From Nitrosophilus kaiyonis (GTDB lineage: Bacteria; Campylobacterota; Campylobacteria; Campylobacterales; Nitratiruptoraceae): 64,000 nucleotides of DNA. Location: the NCBI RefSeq assembly GCF_027943725.1, contig NZ_AP025696.1, positions 1,217,501-1,281,500 on the forward strand. Direction: 5' to 3'. The position numbers and the translations under genes were made by a program. The notes under the pieces were generated by a model that searched no databases, was not told the origin of the DNA, and was given only the letters and a program-made list of their open reading frames with translations. The number at the start of each line of letters is the position of its first letter. The first letter of the stretch is position 1. This document shows positions 27,071 through 35,064 of the stretch, piece by piece.

Positions 27071-27549
27071 TATTTTAAGTCCTTTAAAAGTTTTGGGTAT
27101 ATAAAAGATTTTAAGACCATTTCATCGAGATTTTCTCCAGATAGTTCAATAACAGAAGATTTTTTTACATCAATATTTATATATTTGCAACCAAGGATAT
27201 TTGATACAATTTGTGAGATATCTGGTTCATGCCCAACAAGAGCAATATTTTCATAATCAATATATTCTTGTAACAAAATATTTATATCTATATAGGATGC
27301 TCCGGGATTTAACAGTTTTGATGTAGTAAAGATTGAGTTTGGATAATATTGACTTAAAATTTCAGCTGTTTCATAGGCTCTTTTTGCTTTTGAGGATATT
27401 ATAATATCTATATCAAAAATTTTAGGAAGTTTACTAAAAAACTCTTTGCTAACTTTTATGCCTTTTTCACTTAGAGGTCTCAATAGATCATCATCACTCC
27501 ACTCATCTCTTTTTAATGCTTTTGCATGTCTAATAAAAAGAAGTTTCAT
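27070..27549 (-). CDS. sixA: SixA-type phosphohistidine phosphatase
   Basis: 159 residues of the histidine-phosphatase (RHG) fold: MKLLFIRHAKALKR contains the catalytic RHA motif, followed by LRPLSEKGIKVS, IIISSKAKRAYETAEIL and VGHEPDIS (second catalytic histidine). Short length and lack of a cap domain point to SixA, which dephosphorylates phosphohistidine in HPt or PTS proteins. Target here unknown. The downstream 64-residue gene is coupled. Confidence 0.8.
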   Translation of the reverse strand: MKLLFIRHAKALKRDEWSDDDLLRPLSEKGIKVSKEFFSKLPKIFDIDIIISSKAKRAYETAEILSQYYPNSIFTTSKLLNPGASYIDINILLQEYIDYENIALVGHEPDISQIVSNILGCKYINIDVKKSSVIELSGENLDEMVLKSFIYPKLLKDLK

Positions 27550-27608
27550 AATATATCCTTTTGAAACTTTAATACTCTTTGCTCAATTATAATGCAACTT
27601 ATTTAAAA

Positions 27609-28646
27609 TTACAAAATAAGCATAGCATCGCCATAGCTATAAAATCTATATTTTTTATCAATAGCTATTTTATAAAGTTCTAAAGTTTTTTCAATTCCTA
27701 TAAAAGAAGCAACAAGCATTATTAGAGTTGATTTTGGAAGATGAAAATTTGTAAGTAGATGATTTACTCTGATTGGGGGATTTAAAGGATTTAAAAATAG
27801 ATCACACTCTCCAAAAGGTTTATGAGTTCTTGCATAATATTCTACTGTTCTTGCTACGGTTGTTCCAACAGCTAAAATCTTTTCATCTGAATCAATAAGT
27901 TTTTGCGTATCTTTTGGAATTTCATAATATTCGCTATGCATTTTATGCTCAGTTATATATTCACTCTCAACTGGTTTAAATGTTCCAGCTCCAACATGCA
28001 GTGTTATAAATTTAATATCATGCTCTTTTTTGATTTTTTCAAGCAACTCTTTTGTAAAATGCAAAGATGCTGTTGGAGCTGCTACAGCGCCGGGAGTTTT
28101 TGCAAAAATTGGCTGATAGTTTTTTTCATCCTCTTTCTTATCTTCTCTATTAATATAAGGCGGTAAAGGAACATGACCGATTTTTTCAAGAATATGTAAA
28201 AGCTCTTCAAAATCTATCGGTTTTTTATCTTTAAAAAACTTAACAATTCTACTGCCATCTTCACAAAGCTTTATAACTTTTGCTTCTAAATTCTCATCAA
28301 ATATTAAAATTGTTCCCTCTTTTACCTTTCCTTTTATAAAAACCAGATATCTATTTTTATCTAAAGGTTTATTTAAAAGAAGTTCAACTTTTCCGCCACT
28401 GCTTTTTTTACCAAATATTCTTGCTTTTATAACTTTTGTGTTATTGAAAATTAGATGAACATCTTTTGGTAAAAAATTTGGCAGATCTTTAAAAATTGCA
28501 TGAGTGATTTTTTTGCTTTTTCTATCATAGACTAAAAGCTTTGCTAAATCTGGAGGATTTACTGGCTCTTTTGCAATAAGTTCAGGTGGTAGATAGTAAT
28601 CATAACTATCTACCTTTAATGGATCAAGACTCTTCATCTTCTTCAT
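27609..28646 (-). CDS. queA: S-adenosylmethionine:tRNA ribosyltransferase-isomerase
   Basis: Makes epoxyqueuosine on tRNA from preQ1 by transferring the ribosyl part of SAM. 345 residues, normal length. Motifs: VDSYDYYLPPELIAKEPV, IFNNTKVIKARIFGKK, PLPPYI, FAKTPGAVAAPTASLHFT, THLHVGAGTFKPV-like ITLHVGAGTFKPV, and VGTTVARTVEYYA. The ATG at 28646 gives MKKMKSLDPL; the ATG at 28637 is equally possible. Overlaps tatC by 23 bp. The queA-tatC-tatB order matches what I remember from Campylobacter. Confidence 0.95.
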   Translation of the reverse strand: MKKMKSLDPLKVDSYDYYLPPELIAKEPVNPPDLAKLLVYDRKSKKITHAIFKDLPNFLPKDVHLIFNNTKVIKARIFGKKSSGGKVELLLNKPLDKNRYLVFIKGKVKEGTILIFDENLEAKVIKLCEDGSRIVKFFKDKKPIDFEELLHILEKIGHVPLPPYINREDKKEDEKNYQPIFAKTPGAVAAPTASLHFTKELLEKIKKEHDIKFITLHVGAGTFKPVESEYITEHKMHSEYYEIPKDTQKLIDSDEKILAVGTTVARTVEYYARTHKPFGECDLFLNPLNPPIRVNHLLTNFHLPKSTLIMLVASFIGIEKTLELYKIAIDKKYRFYSYGDAMLIL

Positions 28647-29388
28647 TTTCTTTAGATTCTTCTATCTCTTGCTCCTCTTTTTTAGCTGGATTTATTATTT
28701 TTGCAATTATGATAGATACTCCATATAAAATAACAAGAGGTCCAGCCATAAGAAGCTGACTTAAAACATCTGGAGGAGTTAAAAGTGCAGCTACTGCAAA
28801 GATTATTATGATTGCGTATTTAAAAAAACTTTTCAATGTCTCATCAGTTACAAGTCCAAGCATAGCAAGAAAAAATGTTATAACAGGAAGTTCAAAAGAG
28901 AGTCCAAATCCAAACATAAGTTTTGTAAAAAATCCAACATACTCACCAATACTAGGCAGAGCAGTGAAAAGTTGAGAGCCAAAATTTATCAAATAGCTAA
29001 ATCCAAAAGGAAAAACAATATAGTAGGCAAAAAGTGCTCCAGATACAAACATAACTGTAGCTGAGATAACAAAAGGTAAAACCATCTTTTTTTCATGCTC
29101 ATATAGGCCTGGAGCTATAAATAGCCAAAGCTGCCAAAAAATAACAGGCAGCGATAAAATTATTGAAGCAAAAAATGAAACTTTTAGCGCAGTAAAAAAT
29201 GCTTCACCAACTTTTGTAAAGATTACATTGCTTCCCTCAGGTAGAGCCTCTTTTAAAGGAAGAATCATCCAATCAAGAATATGCTCCCAAAAGCCAAAGC
29301 ATATTATAAACATAACAAAAACAGTAGCTATTGAGATTAAAAGTCTTTTTCTAAGTTCGGCTAAATGCGGTTTTAACTCTTCAAACAT
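28624..29388 (-). CDS. tatC: Sec-independent translocase TatC
   Basis: Core receptor of the twin-arginine export system. 254 residues, six membrane segments; characteristic MFEELKPHLAELRKRLL start, the periplasmic LPEGSNVIFTKVGEAFFTALK and FAYYIVFPFGFSYLINF segments, and an acidic tail (IEESKENEEDEES). Overlaps tatB by 8 bp and queA by 23 bp. TatA is not in the window. Confidence 0.95.
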   Translation of the reverse strand: MFEELKPHLAELRKRLLISIATVFVMFIICFGFWEHILDWMILPLKEALPEGSNVIFTKVGEAFFTALKVSFFASIILSLPVIFWQLWLFIAPGLYEHEKKMVLPFVISATVMFVSGALFAYYIVFPFGFSYLINFGSQLFTALPSIGEYVGFFTKLMFGFGLSFELPVITFFLAMLGLVTDETLKSFFKYAIIIIFAVAALLTPPDVLSQLLMAGPLVILYGVSIIIAKIINPAKKEEQEIEESKENEEDEES

Positions 29389-29758
29389 CTACTTTATCCT
29401 TATCTTCATCAATATTTTTTTTCTTAAATTTTACAACTTCTCTTTTTGGCTCTTTTTTAATCTCTTTTTCTATCTCTTTAACCTCTTGTATCTCATCTTC
29501 TAAATCACTTAAATGGGTAATTGATTCTACCTCTTTAGAAACTGATCCTAATTTCTTTTTATATTCTAATGCCTCTTCTTTTAATTCGCTAATCTTAATC
29601 TCTTCTTCCAAAGAGTTTTTGGCATCATTAACTGCTCTTTTTACACTTTTGAAAAATTTTGCAACATCTACTAAAAATTTTGGAAGCTTTTCTGGCCCCA
29701 AAAATATAATAGCAACAATAGCAATCATTAAAATTTCTGTAAATCCCATACCAAACAT
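29381..29758 (-). CDS. tatB: Sec-independent translocase TatB
   Basis: 125 residues: membrane helix MFGMGFTEILMIAIVAIIFL, the hinge GPEKLPKF, an amphipathic helix (VDVAKFFKSVKRAVNDAK), then a long charged helical tail. Phase and the glutamate in the membrane helix (E8) indicate TatB. The frame is open to 29833, but ATG 29758 with AAGGA 8 bp upstream gives the correct TatB start. Coupled to tatC by an 8-bp overlap. Confidence 0.92.
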   Translation of the reverse strand: MFGMGFTEILMIAIVAIIFLGPEKLPKFLVDVAKFFKSVKRAVNDAKNSLEEEIKISELKEEALEYKKKLGSVSKEVESITHLSDLEDEIQEVKEIEKEIKKEPKREVVKFKKKNIDEDKDKVDV

Positions 29759-29853
29759 AAATATTTCCTTATAAGGATTTTTGCAAATTTTACATAAAAA
29801 GAGATTACAAAAGCATAAAGTATAATATAACAAAAATTAATTAGGGATTTTTT

Positions 29854-30603
29854 ATGCGATTTTTCATAATTTTATTTCCGATTCTTATTTTTGCGCAAAA
29901 TATTGAATTGCCAAAAAAGTATAACTATTTTGAAGCTATAAAGATGTGTAAAAAACTTGGAAAAAATTATAGAATAATGGAAATATGGGAACTGTTTGAA
30001 TTAAAAGGGGATGAAAAATATGGCAAAAATAAACTTTATTGGAGTGGAAATACATTAGGTGAAGCAAGAGTAGAGAAAAATATAAGACATGAGAGTGAAA
30101 TTTTTGTTTTAAATAAAGATATTCCAGCTTATGCTTTTTATCTTCAAGATGGGGATATCACTCCAACTCCGAAAGAAACAAAAGCTTATGTCATCTGTAC
30201 CAATCAAAAAAAGATTCATCAATTAGACCAAAATTTTCAAAAAAGAGATGATGGATTTGTAATAGATAAGAAAAATATGATTTTATGGGAAAAATATGAT
30301 AAAAATAGAGATAAATTAAAATTAAATTATAAAGATGCACAAAAATATTGTGAAGATTTAAAATTGCTTGATAGAGAATGGAGACTGCCAACTATTGAAG
30401 AGCTCTATTCTATTGTGAATTATAATTATGTAAAACCTTCTGTAAATAAAAAAATATTTGGCCATATGCATCATAAATACTATTTAAGTGATGATGAATT
30501 TGGCGAAAATGAAATTTATCTTGTCGGGTTTGCTGTAGGTAGCGTAGCAACTGGCCCAAAAAATGAGCGCTACTACTTTCGCTGTGTAAGTGATATGGAA
30601 TAA
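29854..30603 (+). CDS. Exported DUF1566 (Lcl C-terminal-like) protein
   Basis: 249 residues, Sec signal peptide MRFFIILFPILIFAQN. The C-terminal half has the DUF1566 pattern: DGFVIDKKNMILWEKYDKN, YKDAQKYCEDLKL, WRLPTIEELYSIVNYN and YYFRCVSDME. The first half (Y-FEAIKMCKKLGKNYRIMEIWELFEL) looks like a diverged second copy. DUF1566 domains are found in surface or periplasmic proteins with C-type-lectin-like folds; ligand unknown. It is alone between divergent tatB and convergent hemW. Confidence 0.65.
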   Translation: MRFFIILFPILIFAQNIELPKKYNYFEAIKMCKKLGKNYRIMEIWELFELKGDEKYGKNKLYWSGNTLGEARVEKNIRHESEIFVLNKDIPAYAFYLQDGDITPTPKETKAYVICTNQKKIHQLDQNFQKRDDGFVIDKKNMILWEKYDKNRDKLKLNYKDAQKYCEDLKLLDREWRLPTIEELYSIVNYNYVKPSVNKKIFGHMHHKYYLSDDEFGENEIYLVGFAVGSVATGPKNERYYFRCVSDME

Positions 30604-30605
30604 GA

Positions 30606-31637
30606 CTATATTAAAAAAAGTGCAATTTCATCAGCTAAAAAAAAGTTTTTGTTATAAATTTTGTTATTTTTTTCATATATTTTATTTTCTTCTATTAAAA
30701 TTTTTATTTTTTTCTCATCAAGAAGCTCTTTTTCTACTCCAATGATGCTTCTTAGGCCTAAAAAAATCTTTTCTATTCTTAAATCATTTTCGTTTAGTTT
30801 CTCTTTGGTATGATAAATAGGATTTTTTATATAAGAATATAGATCTTTATTGGGATAAAATCTTTCATTTTTTAAGAATCCAACTGCCCCACAACCAATA
30901 CCTATATAATCTTTTAATTGCCAATATCCTTTATTGTGATATGACTGAAAATTTCCAAAATTTGAAACCTCATACTGAGGGAATTTTATGTTATCTTTTA
31001 TGAAATAACCAATATTTTCATCATCTTTTTTTACATCTTTATTTTCAAAAAAAGTATTTTCTTCAATTGTCAAAGAATAAGCTGAAATATGGTTAATTGG
31101 AAGTTTTTGTGCCAAATCTAAATCTTTTTTTAAAAGGGATTTGGTATCTATCTTTGTATCATAGATTATATCAATACTAATATTTTCTATTCCAATTTCA
31201 AAAGCATCTTCTACTGCTTTTATTGCTTCTTGTGAATTGTGTGCTCTTCCTAAAAATTTTAATTTATCATCATTAAAGCTTTGCACTCCAAAACTTATAC
31301 GATTTACTCCCAAATCTTTAATCCCAGCCAACCACTCTTTTTTTGCACTATTTGGATTTGCTTCGATTGTTATTTCAATATTTTTTTTCAAAAAAGGAGC
31401 TATTTTTAAAAAAAGTTTTTCATATAGTGAAGGATTTATAGTTGATGGAGTTCCTCCTCCTATAAAGACAGACTCAATACTATTTTTTTTAACATTAAAT
31501 CTTTTAAATTCAAAATCTATCTGTTTTAAAAGAGCATCCATATAATCTTTTTTTAAATGGTGATTTTTTGTAAATGAGTTAAAACTGCAATAGTGGCATT
31601 TGCTATCACAAAATGGGATATGAATATATAAGAGCAA
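30606..31637 (-). CDS. hemW: HemW-like radical SAM haem chaperone
   Basis: 343 residues. LLYIHIPFCDSKCHYCSF has the radical-SAM CxxxCxxC (C10, C14, C17); GGGTPSTIN and ITIEANPNS, GVNRISFGVQSF and YHNKGYW follow. HemW binds haem and hands it to respiratory enzymes; older annotations call it coproporphyrinogen III oxidase-like. It lacks the fourth N-terminal cysteine pattern of true HemN. Start is TTG (31635-31637) with AAGGAG 4-5 bp upstream. Divergent from rppH. Confidence 0.85.
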   Translation of the reverse strand: MLLYIHIPFCDSKCHYCSFNSFTKNHHLKKDYMDALLKQIDFEFKRFNVKKNSIESVFIGGGTPSTINPSLYEKLFLKIAPFLKKNIEITIEANPNSAKKEWLAGIKDLGVNRISFGVQSFNDDKLKFLGRAHNSQEAIKAVEDAFEIGIENISIDIIYDTKIDTKSLLKKDLDLAQKLPINHISAYSLTIEENTFFENKDVKKDDENIGYFIKDNIKFPQYEVSNFGNFQSYHNKGYWQLKDYIGIGCGAVGFLKNERFYPNKDLYSYIKNPIYHTKEKLNENDLRIEKIFLGLRSIIGVEKELLDEKKIKILIEENKIYEKNNKIYNKNFFLADEIALFLI

Positions 31638-31737
31638 TTTTCTCCTTTTTAGTGGCTAATTCTAATTAGTTTTTAATTAGTTGTAAGATAATATATCAAA
31701 GTTTTTTATATTGAGCAAGAGTTATTAAAGAGGTGAT

Positions 31738-32208
31738 ATGGAACAAAATAAACGCTATAGACCAAACGTTGCAGCAATTGTGCTCTCTTCAAAATATCCA
31801 GAAAAAGTAGAGTTTATGATAGCGCTAAGAAATGATGTTGCAAATGCATGGCAGTTTCCTCAAGGTGGAATTGATGAAGGCGAGAGTCCGAAAGAGGCTC
31901 TTTTGAGAGAGTTAAAAGAAGAAATAGGAACAGATGAGGTAGAAATTATCGCTGAATATCCAGAATGGATAAGTTATGATTTTCCAAAAGTTATTGCAAA
32001 AAAGATGTATCCATATGATGGTCAAAAACAGAAATATTTTTTAGTTCGTTTAAAACCAAAAGCAAAAATAGATCTTGATACAAAGCATCCTGAATTTAAA
32101 GAGTTTAAATTTGTTCCATATAAAGACCTTTTTAAATATATAACCTATTTTAAAAGACCAATTTATAAAAAAGTAATAGATTATTTTAAAAAAAAGGGAT
32201 ATATTTAA
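31738..32208 (+). CDS. rppH: RNA pyrophosphohydrolase
   Basis: Removes pyrophosphate from 5' ends of mRNA, opening it for decay; also called NudH or InvA. 156 residues, RYRPNVAAIVLSSKYP and the Nudix box GGIDEGESPKEALLRELKEE, with the RppH hallmark AWQFPQGG and YPYDGQKQKYF. GAGGTGAT Shine-Dalgarno. Downstream gap to lysC contains a heptameric repeat array. Confidence 0.93.
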   Translation: MEQNKRYRPNVAAIVLSSKYPEKVEFMIALRNDVANAWQFPQGGIDEGESPKEALLRELKEEIGTDEVEIIAEYPEWISYDFPKVIAKKMYPYDGQKQKYFLVRLKPKAKIDLDTKHPEFKEFKFVPYKDLFKYITYFKRPIYKKVIDYFKKKGYI

Positions 32209-32270
32209 GTTTGAAATTTTAAGTTTGAAGTTTTCAAAAACTTTAGACTTAAAACTTCAAAAATAAAGGA
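32208..32270 (+). repeat. Heptameric array with internal dyad between rppH and lysC
   Basis: Nine 7-bp units (AGTTTGA, AATTTTA, AGTTTGA, AGTTTTC, AAAAACT, TTAGACT, TAAAACT, TCAAAAA, TAAAGGA). TTGAAGTTTT (32225-32234) and AAAACTTCAA (32251-32260) are perfect inverted arms. The last unit carries the AAAGGA ribosome binding site of lysC. Confidence 0.65.
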
Positions 32271-32275
32271 TTTTG

Positions 32276-33481
32276 ATGTTGATTGTTCAAAAGTATGGTG
32301 GAACAAGTGTTGGTTCCCTTGAAAGAATAGAAAATGTTGCAAAAAGAGTTGCAAAAACAAAAGATGCTGGAAATGATGTTGTTGTGGTTGTTTCAGCTAT
32401 GAGTGGAGAGACAAATAAACTAATAGAATATGCAAAACATTTTAGTTCAACTCCAAGTAGAAAAGATATGGATCTTCTTTTAAGTTCAGGCGAGAGAGTA
32501 ACAGCTGCTCTTTTATCAATAGCTTTAAATGAGATGGGTTATCCTACTGTTGCAATGACAGGTAGGCAAGCTGGAATAGTAACTGATAGTTCTCATACTA
32601 TGGCGAGAATTGAAAAAATTGATCCAGAACCTATTAAAAATGAGCTTGAAAAAGGAAAAATTGTTGTAGTCGCAGGTTTTCAAGGAATTAGCAAAGATGG
32701 AAGAGTAACAACTCTTGGAAGAGGTGGTAGCGATTTGACTGCTGTTGCTCTTGCTGGAGCTTTAAAAGCAGATAAATGTGAAATATATTCTGATGTTGAT
32801 GGAGTATATACAACAGATCCAAGAATTGAGCCAAAAGCAAAAAAACTTGATAAAATAAGTTATGATGAGATGCTTGAGCTTGCAAGTCTTGGAGCGAAAG
32901 TTTTACAAAATAGAAGTGTTGAACTTGCAAAGAAACTAGGTGTAGTAATTGAGGCAAAAAGCAGTTTTAATGATAATCCAGGAACAATAATAACAAAGGA
33001 AGAAGATATCATGGAAAAGCCATTGGTGAGTGGAATCGCATTAGATAAAAATCAAGCAAGAGTTAGCTTAAGAGGTGTTATTGATAGACCAGGAATTGCA
33101 GCTGAAATTTTTAAAGCATTAGCTAATGAAAATATTAATGTAGATATGATTGTTCAAACAATAGGTCAAGATGGAAAGACAAATCTTGATTTTACTGTGC
33201 CTGAGAATGAGTTAGAACGTGTAAAAAAGATAATGGAAAAATTTAAAGATGAGTATGAAAAAGTTGAGTATGATCCAAATATTGCAAAAGTATCTATTGT
33301 TGGTGTTGGAATGAAATCTCATAGCGGAGTTGCAAGTAAAGCTTTTGAAACATTGGCAAAAGAGAATATTAATATTGAGATGATAAGTACAAGCGAAATC
33401 AAAATCTCAATGATAATAGATGAAAAATATAGCGAACTTGCAGTTAGAGCATTGCATGATGCTTATGAGTTGTATAGATGA
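32276..33481 (+). CDS. lysC: Aspartate kinase
   Basis: First step of the aspartate family (lysine, threonine, methionine, diaminopimelate). 401 residues: kinase domain with [31 protein letters not shown] and [27 protein letters not shown], and two C-terminal ACT domains (about 265-400: [20 protein letters not shown] and [19 protein letters not shown]). Fused ACT domains imply feedback control by lysine or threonine. ATG 32276 fits AAAGGA better than the adjacent TTG 32273. Followed by the unusual non-coding region 33482-33895. Confidence 0.96.
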   Translation: MLIVQKYGGTSVGSLERIENVAKRVAKTKDAGNDVVVVVSAMSGETNKLIEYAKHFSSTPSRKDMDLLLSSGERVTAALLSIALNEMGYPTVAMTGRQAGIVTDSSHTMARIEKIDPEPIKNELEKGKIVVVAGFQGISKDGRVTTLGRGGSDLTAVALAGALKADKCEIYSDVDGVYTTDPRIEPKAKKLDKISYDEMLELASLGAKVLQNRSVELAKKLGVVIEAKSSFNDNPGTIITKEEDIMEKPLVSGIALDKNQARVSLRGVIDRPGIAAEIFKALANENINVDMIVQTIGQDGKTNLDFTVPENELERVKKIMEKFKDEYEKVEYDPNIAKVSIVGVGMKSHSGVASKAFETLAKENINIEMISTSEIKISMIIDEKYSELAVRALHDAYELYR

Positions 33482-33751
33482 GCGAGGGCAAAGCGAAGCT
33501 TTAAGCAAGCAAACTGCTTTGCTTACTGGCGTATGCTATGCTCACTTCGTTCGCATAAACGCATCGCCGTGCGGAGCTACAAACGGCAAGCAGTTGTCGT
33601 TTGCTTAACGCTCCTCCCGTCTCGAAGCGAAAGCTATAAGTATATGCGAAGCCGAAATTCAAGGAATTTCGTGTCTGAGCATACGAACAGCTGGTTTACC
33701 TTAAAACAAACGAAGTTGAGCAAAGCGAAACAAGTTTGCGATTAGATTTGA
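33482..33751. other. Hairpin-rich, GC-shifted island downstream of lysC
   Basis: About 270 bp of clearly higher G+C than all neighbours, starting right after the lysC stop. Visible hairpins: AAAGC-GAA-GCTTT (33490-33502); a 9-bp stem with one wobble, 33581-33589 with 33594-33602, loop GCAG; and CGAAATTC-AAG-GAATTTCG (33653-33671). Longer-range complements: 33507-33514 with 33599-33606, and 33537-33543 with 33677-33683. Open frames across it give low-complexity Arg/Ser/Leu-rich protein and no ribosome binding site, so I see no gene. It could be a decayed mobile element or a structured RNA. Confidence 0.6.
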
Positions 33752-33895
33752 GTGAATGAGGGGATAAGGGGATAAGGTGGTAAGCAGTGAAGGGGTGAAG
33801 CTGTGAAGCAGTGAAGCGGTCAATTCCCAAGTCTTAATTACCAATGACTAATGACTAATTTACTTATCACTAATCTCGAATTACGAATTAAAACT
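33752..33895 (+). repeat. Octamer array followed by heptamer array (copy C)
   Basis: Nine 8-bp units (33752-33823): GTGAATGA, GGGGATAA twice, GGTGGTAA, GCAGTGAA, GGGGTGAA, GCTGTGAA, GCAGTGAA, GCGGTCAA. Then 7-bp units from about 33824, clearest at 33841-33889 (CCAATGA, CTAATGA, CTAATTT, ACTTATC, ACTAATC, TCGAATT, ACGAATT). It ends directly before the hobA ribosome binding site. Confidence 0.8.
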
Positions 33896-33909
33896 GAATA
33901 GAGGAAAAT

Positions 33910-34455
33910 ATGGAATTTGATAGATGGACTCTAAATGCTATCAGATATGATGAAGCTATGATGAGCTGGATGGAAGAGAGGCGCTATGACTGGGTGCCTC
34001 TTGCTGCTTCTGCTCTTGAAAAGATAATAACAGGTCAAAGCATTATTGTTATTACAGATAAAGAGAGAGAATGGTTTGGTGAATATATAATATATTCATT
34101 AAATAAGCCAGATAAAAACAGGCCTCTCATTCCTACATATCTTTTAAAAAACATTACTCCTTATATTGACAATATAAAAAAAGATGAAGATATTGATCTT
34201 TTATATGATATGTTAAATCTATCATTTAAAGATGAATATTTTTTCTGGTATATTGGAAGAAGTGATACTCCAAGGAGTATGATTGCAAAAAGAAAAGATG
34301 ATAGCTTTTTGTGGATAATGGATGAACAGATGCAAAACAATTTTTATCTAAAATCATATGATGAGCTTTTGGATTTAAAGCTTTTTCAGTTATTTAGACT
34401 TTTTGATAAAAGTTTAGATGCAGCAATTTTTGGCGAAATTGAATTTAAAGTATGA
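33910..34455 (+). CDS. hobA: DnaA-interacting initiator-associating factor HobA
   Basis: 181 residues. Campylobacterota-specific tetramer that binds domain I of DnaA and stimulates orisome assembly at oriC; structural homologue of DiaA. The C-terminal part is the most recognisable against Helicobacter HobA: DSFLWIMDEQMQNNFYLKSY, LLDLKLFQLFRLFDKSLDAA. Position between lysC and holB-folP is the same as in Helicobacter and Campylobacter as I remember them. AGAGGAAAAT Shine-Dalgarno follows directly on the repeat array; overlaps holB by 4 bp. Confidence 0.88.
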   Translation: MEFDRWTLNAIRYDEAMMSWMEERRYDWVPLAASALEKIITGQSIIVITDKEREWFGEYIIYSLNKPDKNRPLIPTYLLKNITPYIDNIKKDEDIDLLYDMLNLSFKDEYFFWYIGRSDTPRSMIAKRKDDSFLWIMDEQMQNNFYLKSYDELLDLKLFQLFRLFDKSLDAAIFGEIEFKV

Positions 34456-35060
34456 TTGAGTTAAAAAGTCAAATTGTAATTAGTGATGATTTTGAAGAGA
34501 TAAAAGAGTATTTAAAAGAAAGAATTAATCCTCAATATCTGCATATTATAGAAAATGATGAGTTTAAAGTAGAAGATTCAAAAGAGGCTGTAAAAGAGGC
34601 ATATTTAGCAAGTGAAAATGAAAAATTTATTGCTTTAATAGCAAATAGATTCAATATATATTCGCAAAATGCTCTTTTAAAAATTTTAGAAGAGCCTCCT
34701 AAAAATATAAACTTTATAATTGTTACAAAATCAAAATCGGCTCTACTTCCCACTATTCGTTCAAGGCTTCCTGTTACAAATATTAAAAAAAATATATCAA
34801 AAGAGATAGATATAGATATAAAAAATATTGATTTGAAATATGTTTATGATTTTTTACAAAAAAATAGAAAGCTTGAAAAAACAGAAGCTAAAAATATCAT
34901 TGAAAATCTTCTAAAGAAAGCTATTGAGGCAGATTTGAAACTAAAAGAGAGTGAAATTGATCAGTTTTCAAACTCTATAAAACTAATTGAACTAAATAGC
35001 AATATTTCAAATGTTTTAACAACACTTTTTTTAATTATATTGGATGCAAAAAGAAGGTAA
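34452..35060 (+). CDS. holB: DNA polymerase III delta-prime subunit, short form
   Basis: 202 residues against about 330 in E. coli. The best-conserved stretch is NRFNIYSQNALLKILEEPPK with FIIVTKSKSALLPTIRSR, the sensor-1/SRC-like region of clamp-loader AAA proteins (here 'SRL' after TIR). The Walker A part and the C-terminal domain are missing or very reduced, as usual in this phylum. Coupled to hobA (4 bp) and to folP. Confidence 0.8.
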   Translation: MIELKSQIVISDDFEEIKEYLKERINPQYLHIIENDEFKVEDSKEAVKEAYLASENEKFIALIANRFNIYSQNALLKILEEPPKNINFIIVTKSKSALLPTIRSRLPVTNIKKNISKEIDIDIKNIDLKYVYDFLQKNRKLEKTEAKNIIENLLKKAIEADLKLKESEIDQFSNSIKLIELNSNISNVLTTLFLIILDAKRR

Positions 35061-35064
35061 TTTT

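Noticed and set aside
29759-29833. Upstream extension of tatB (25 residues)
   Set aside because: TatB proteins start at MFGMGF, and AAGGA precedes that ATG.
33420-33745. Two short plus-strand open frames (62 and 70 residues) in the GC-shifted island
   Set aside because: The first begins inside lysC; neither has a ribosome binding site, and the products are low-complexity Arg/Ser-rich sequence unlike the other genes.
33482-33751. tRNA or rRNA gene as cause of the high G+C
   Set aside because: No cloverleaf, T-loop TTCGA-type pattern with proper arms or CCA end could be found; hairpins do not fit a tRNA.
16989-33895. Octamer/heptamer arrays as CRISPR arrays
   Set aside because: Units are 7-8 bp, contiguous, and there are no unique spacers and no cas genes in the window.
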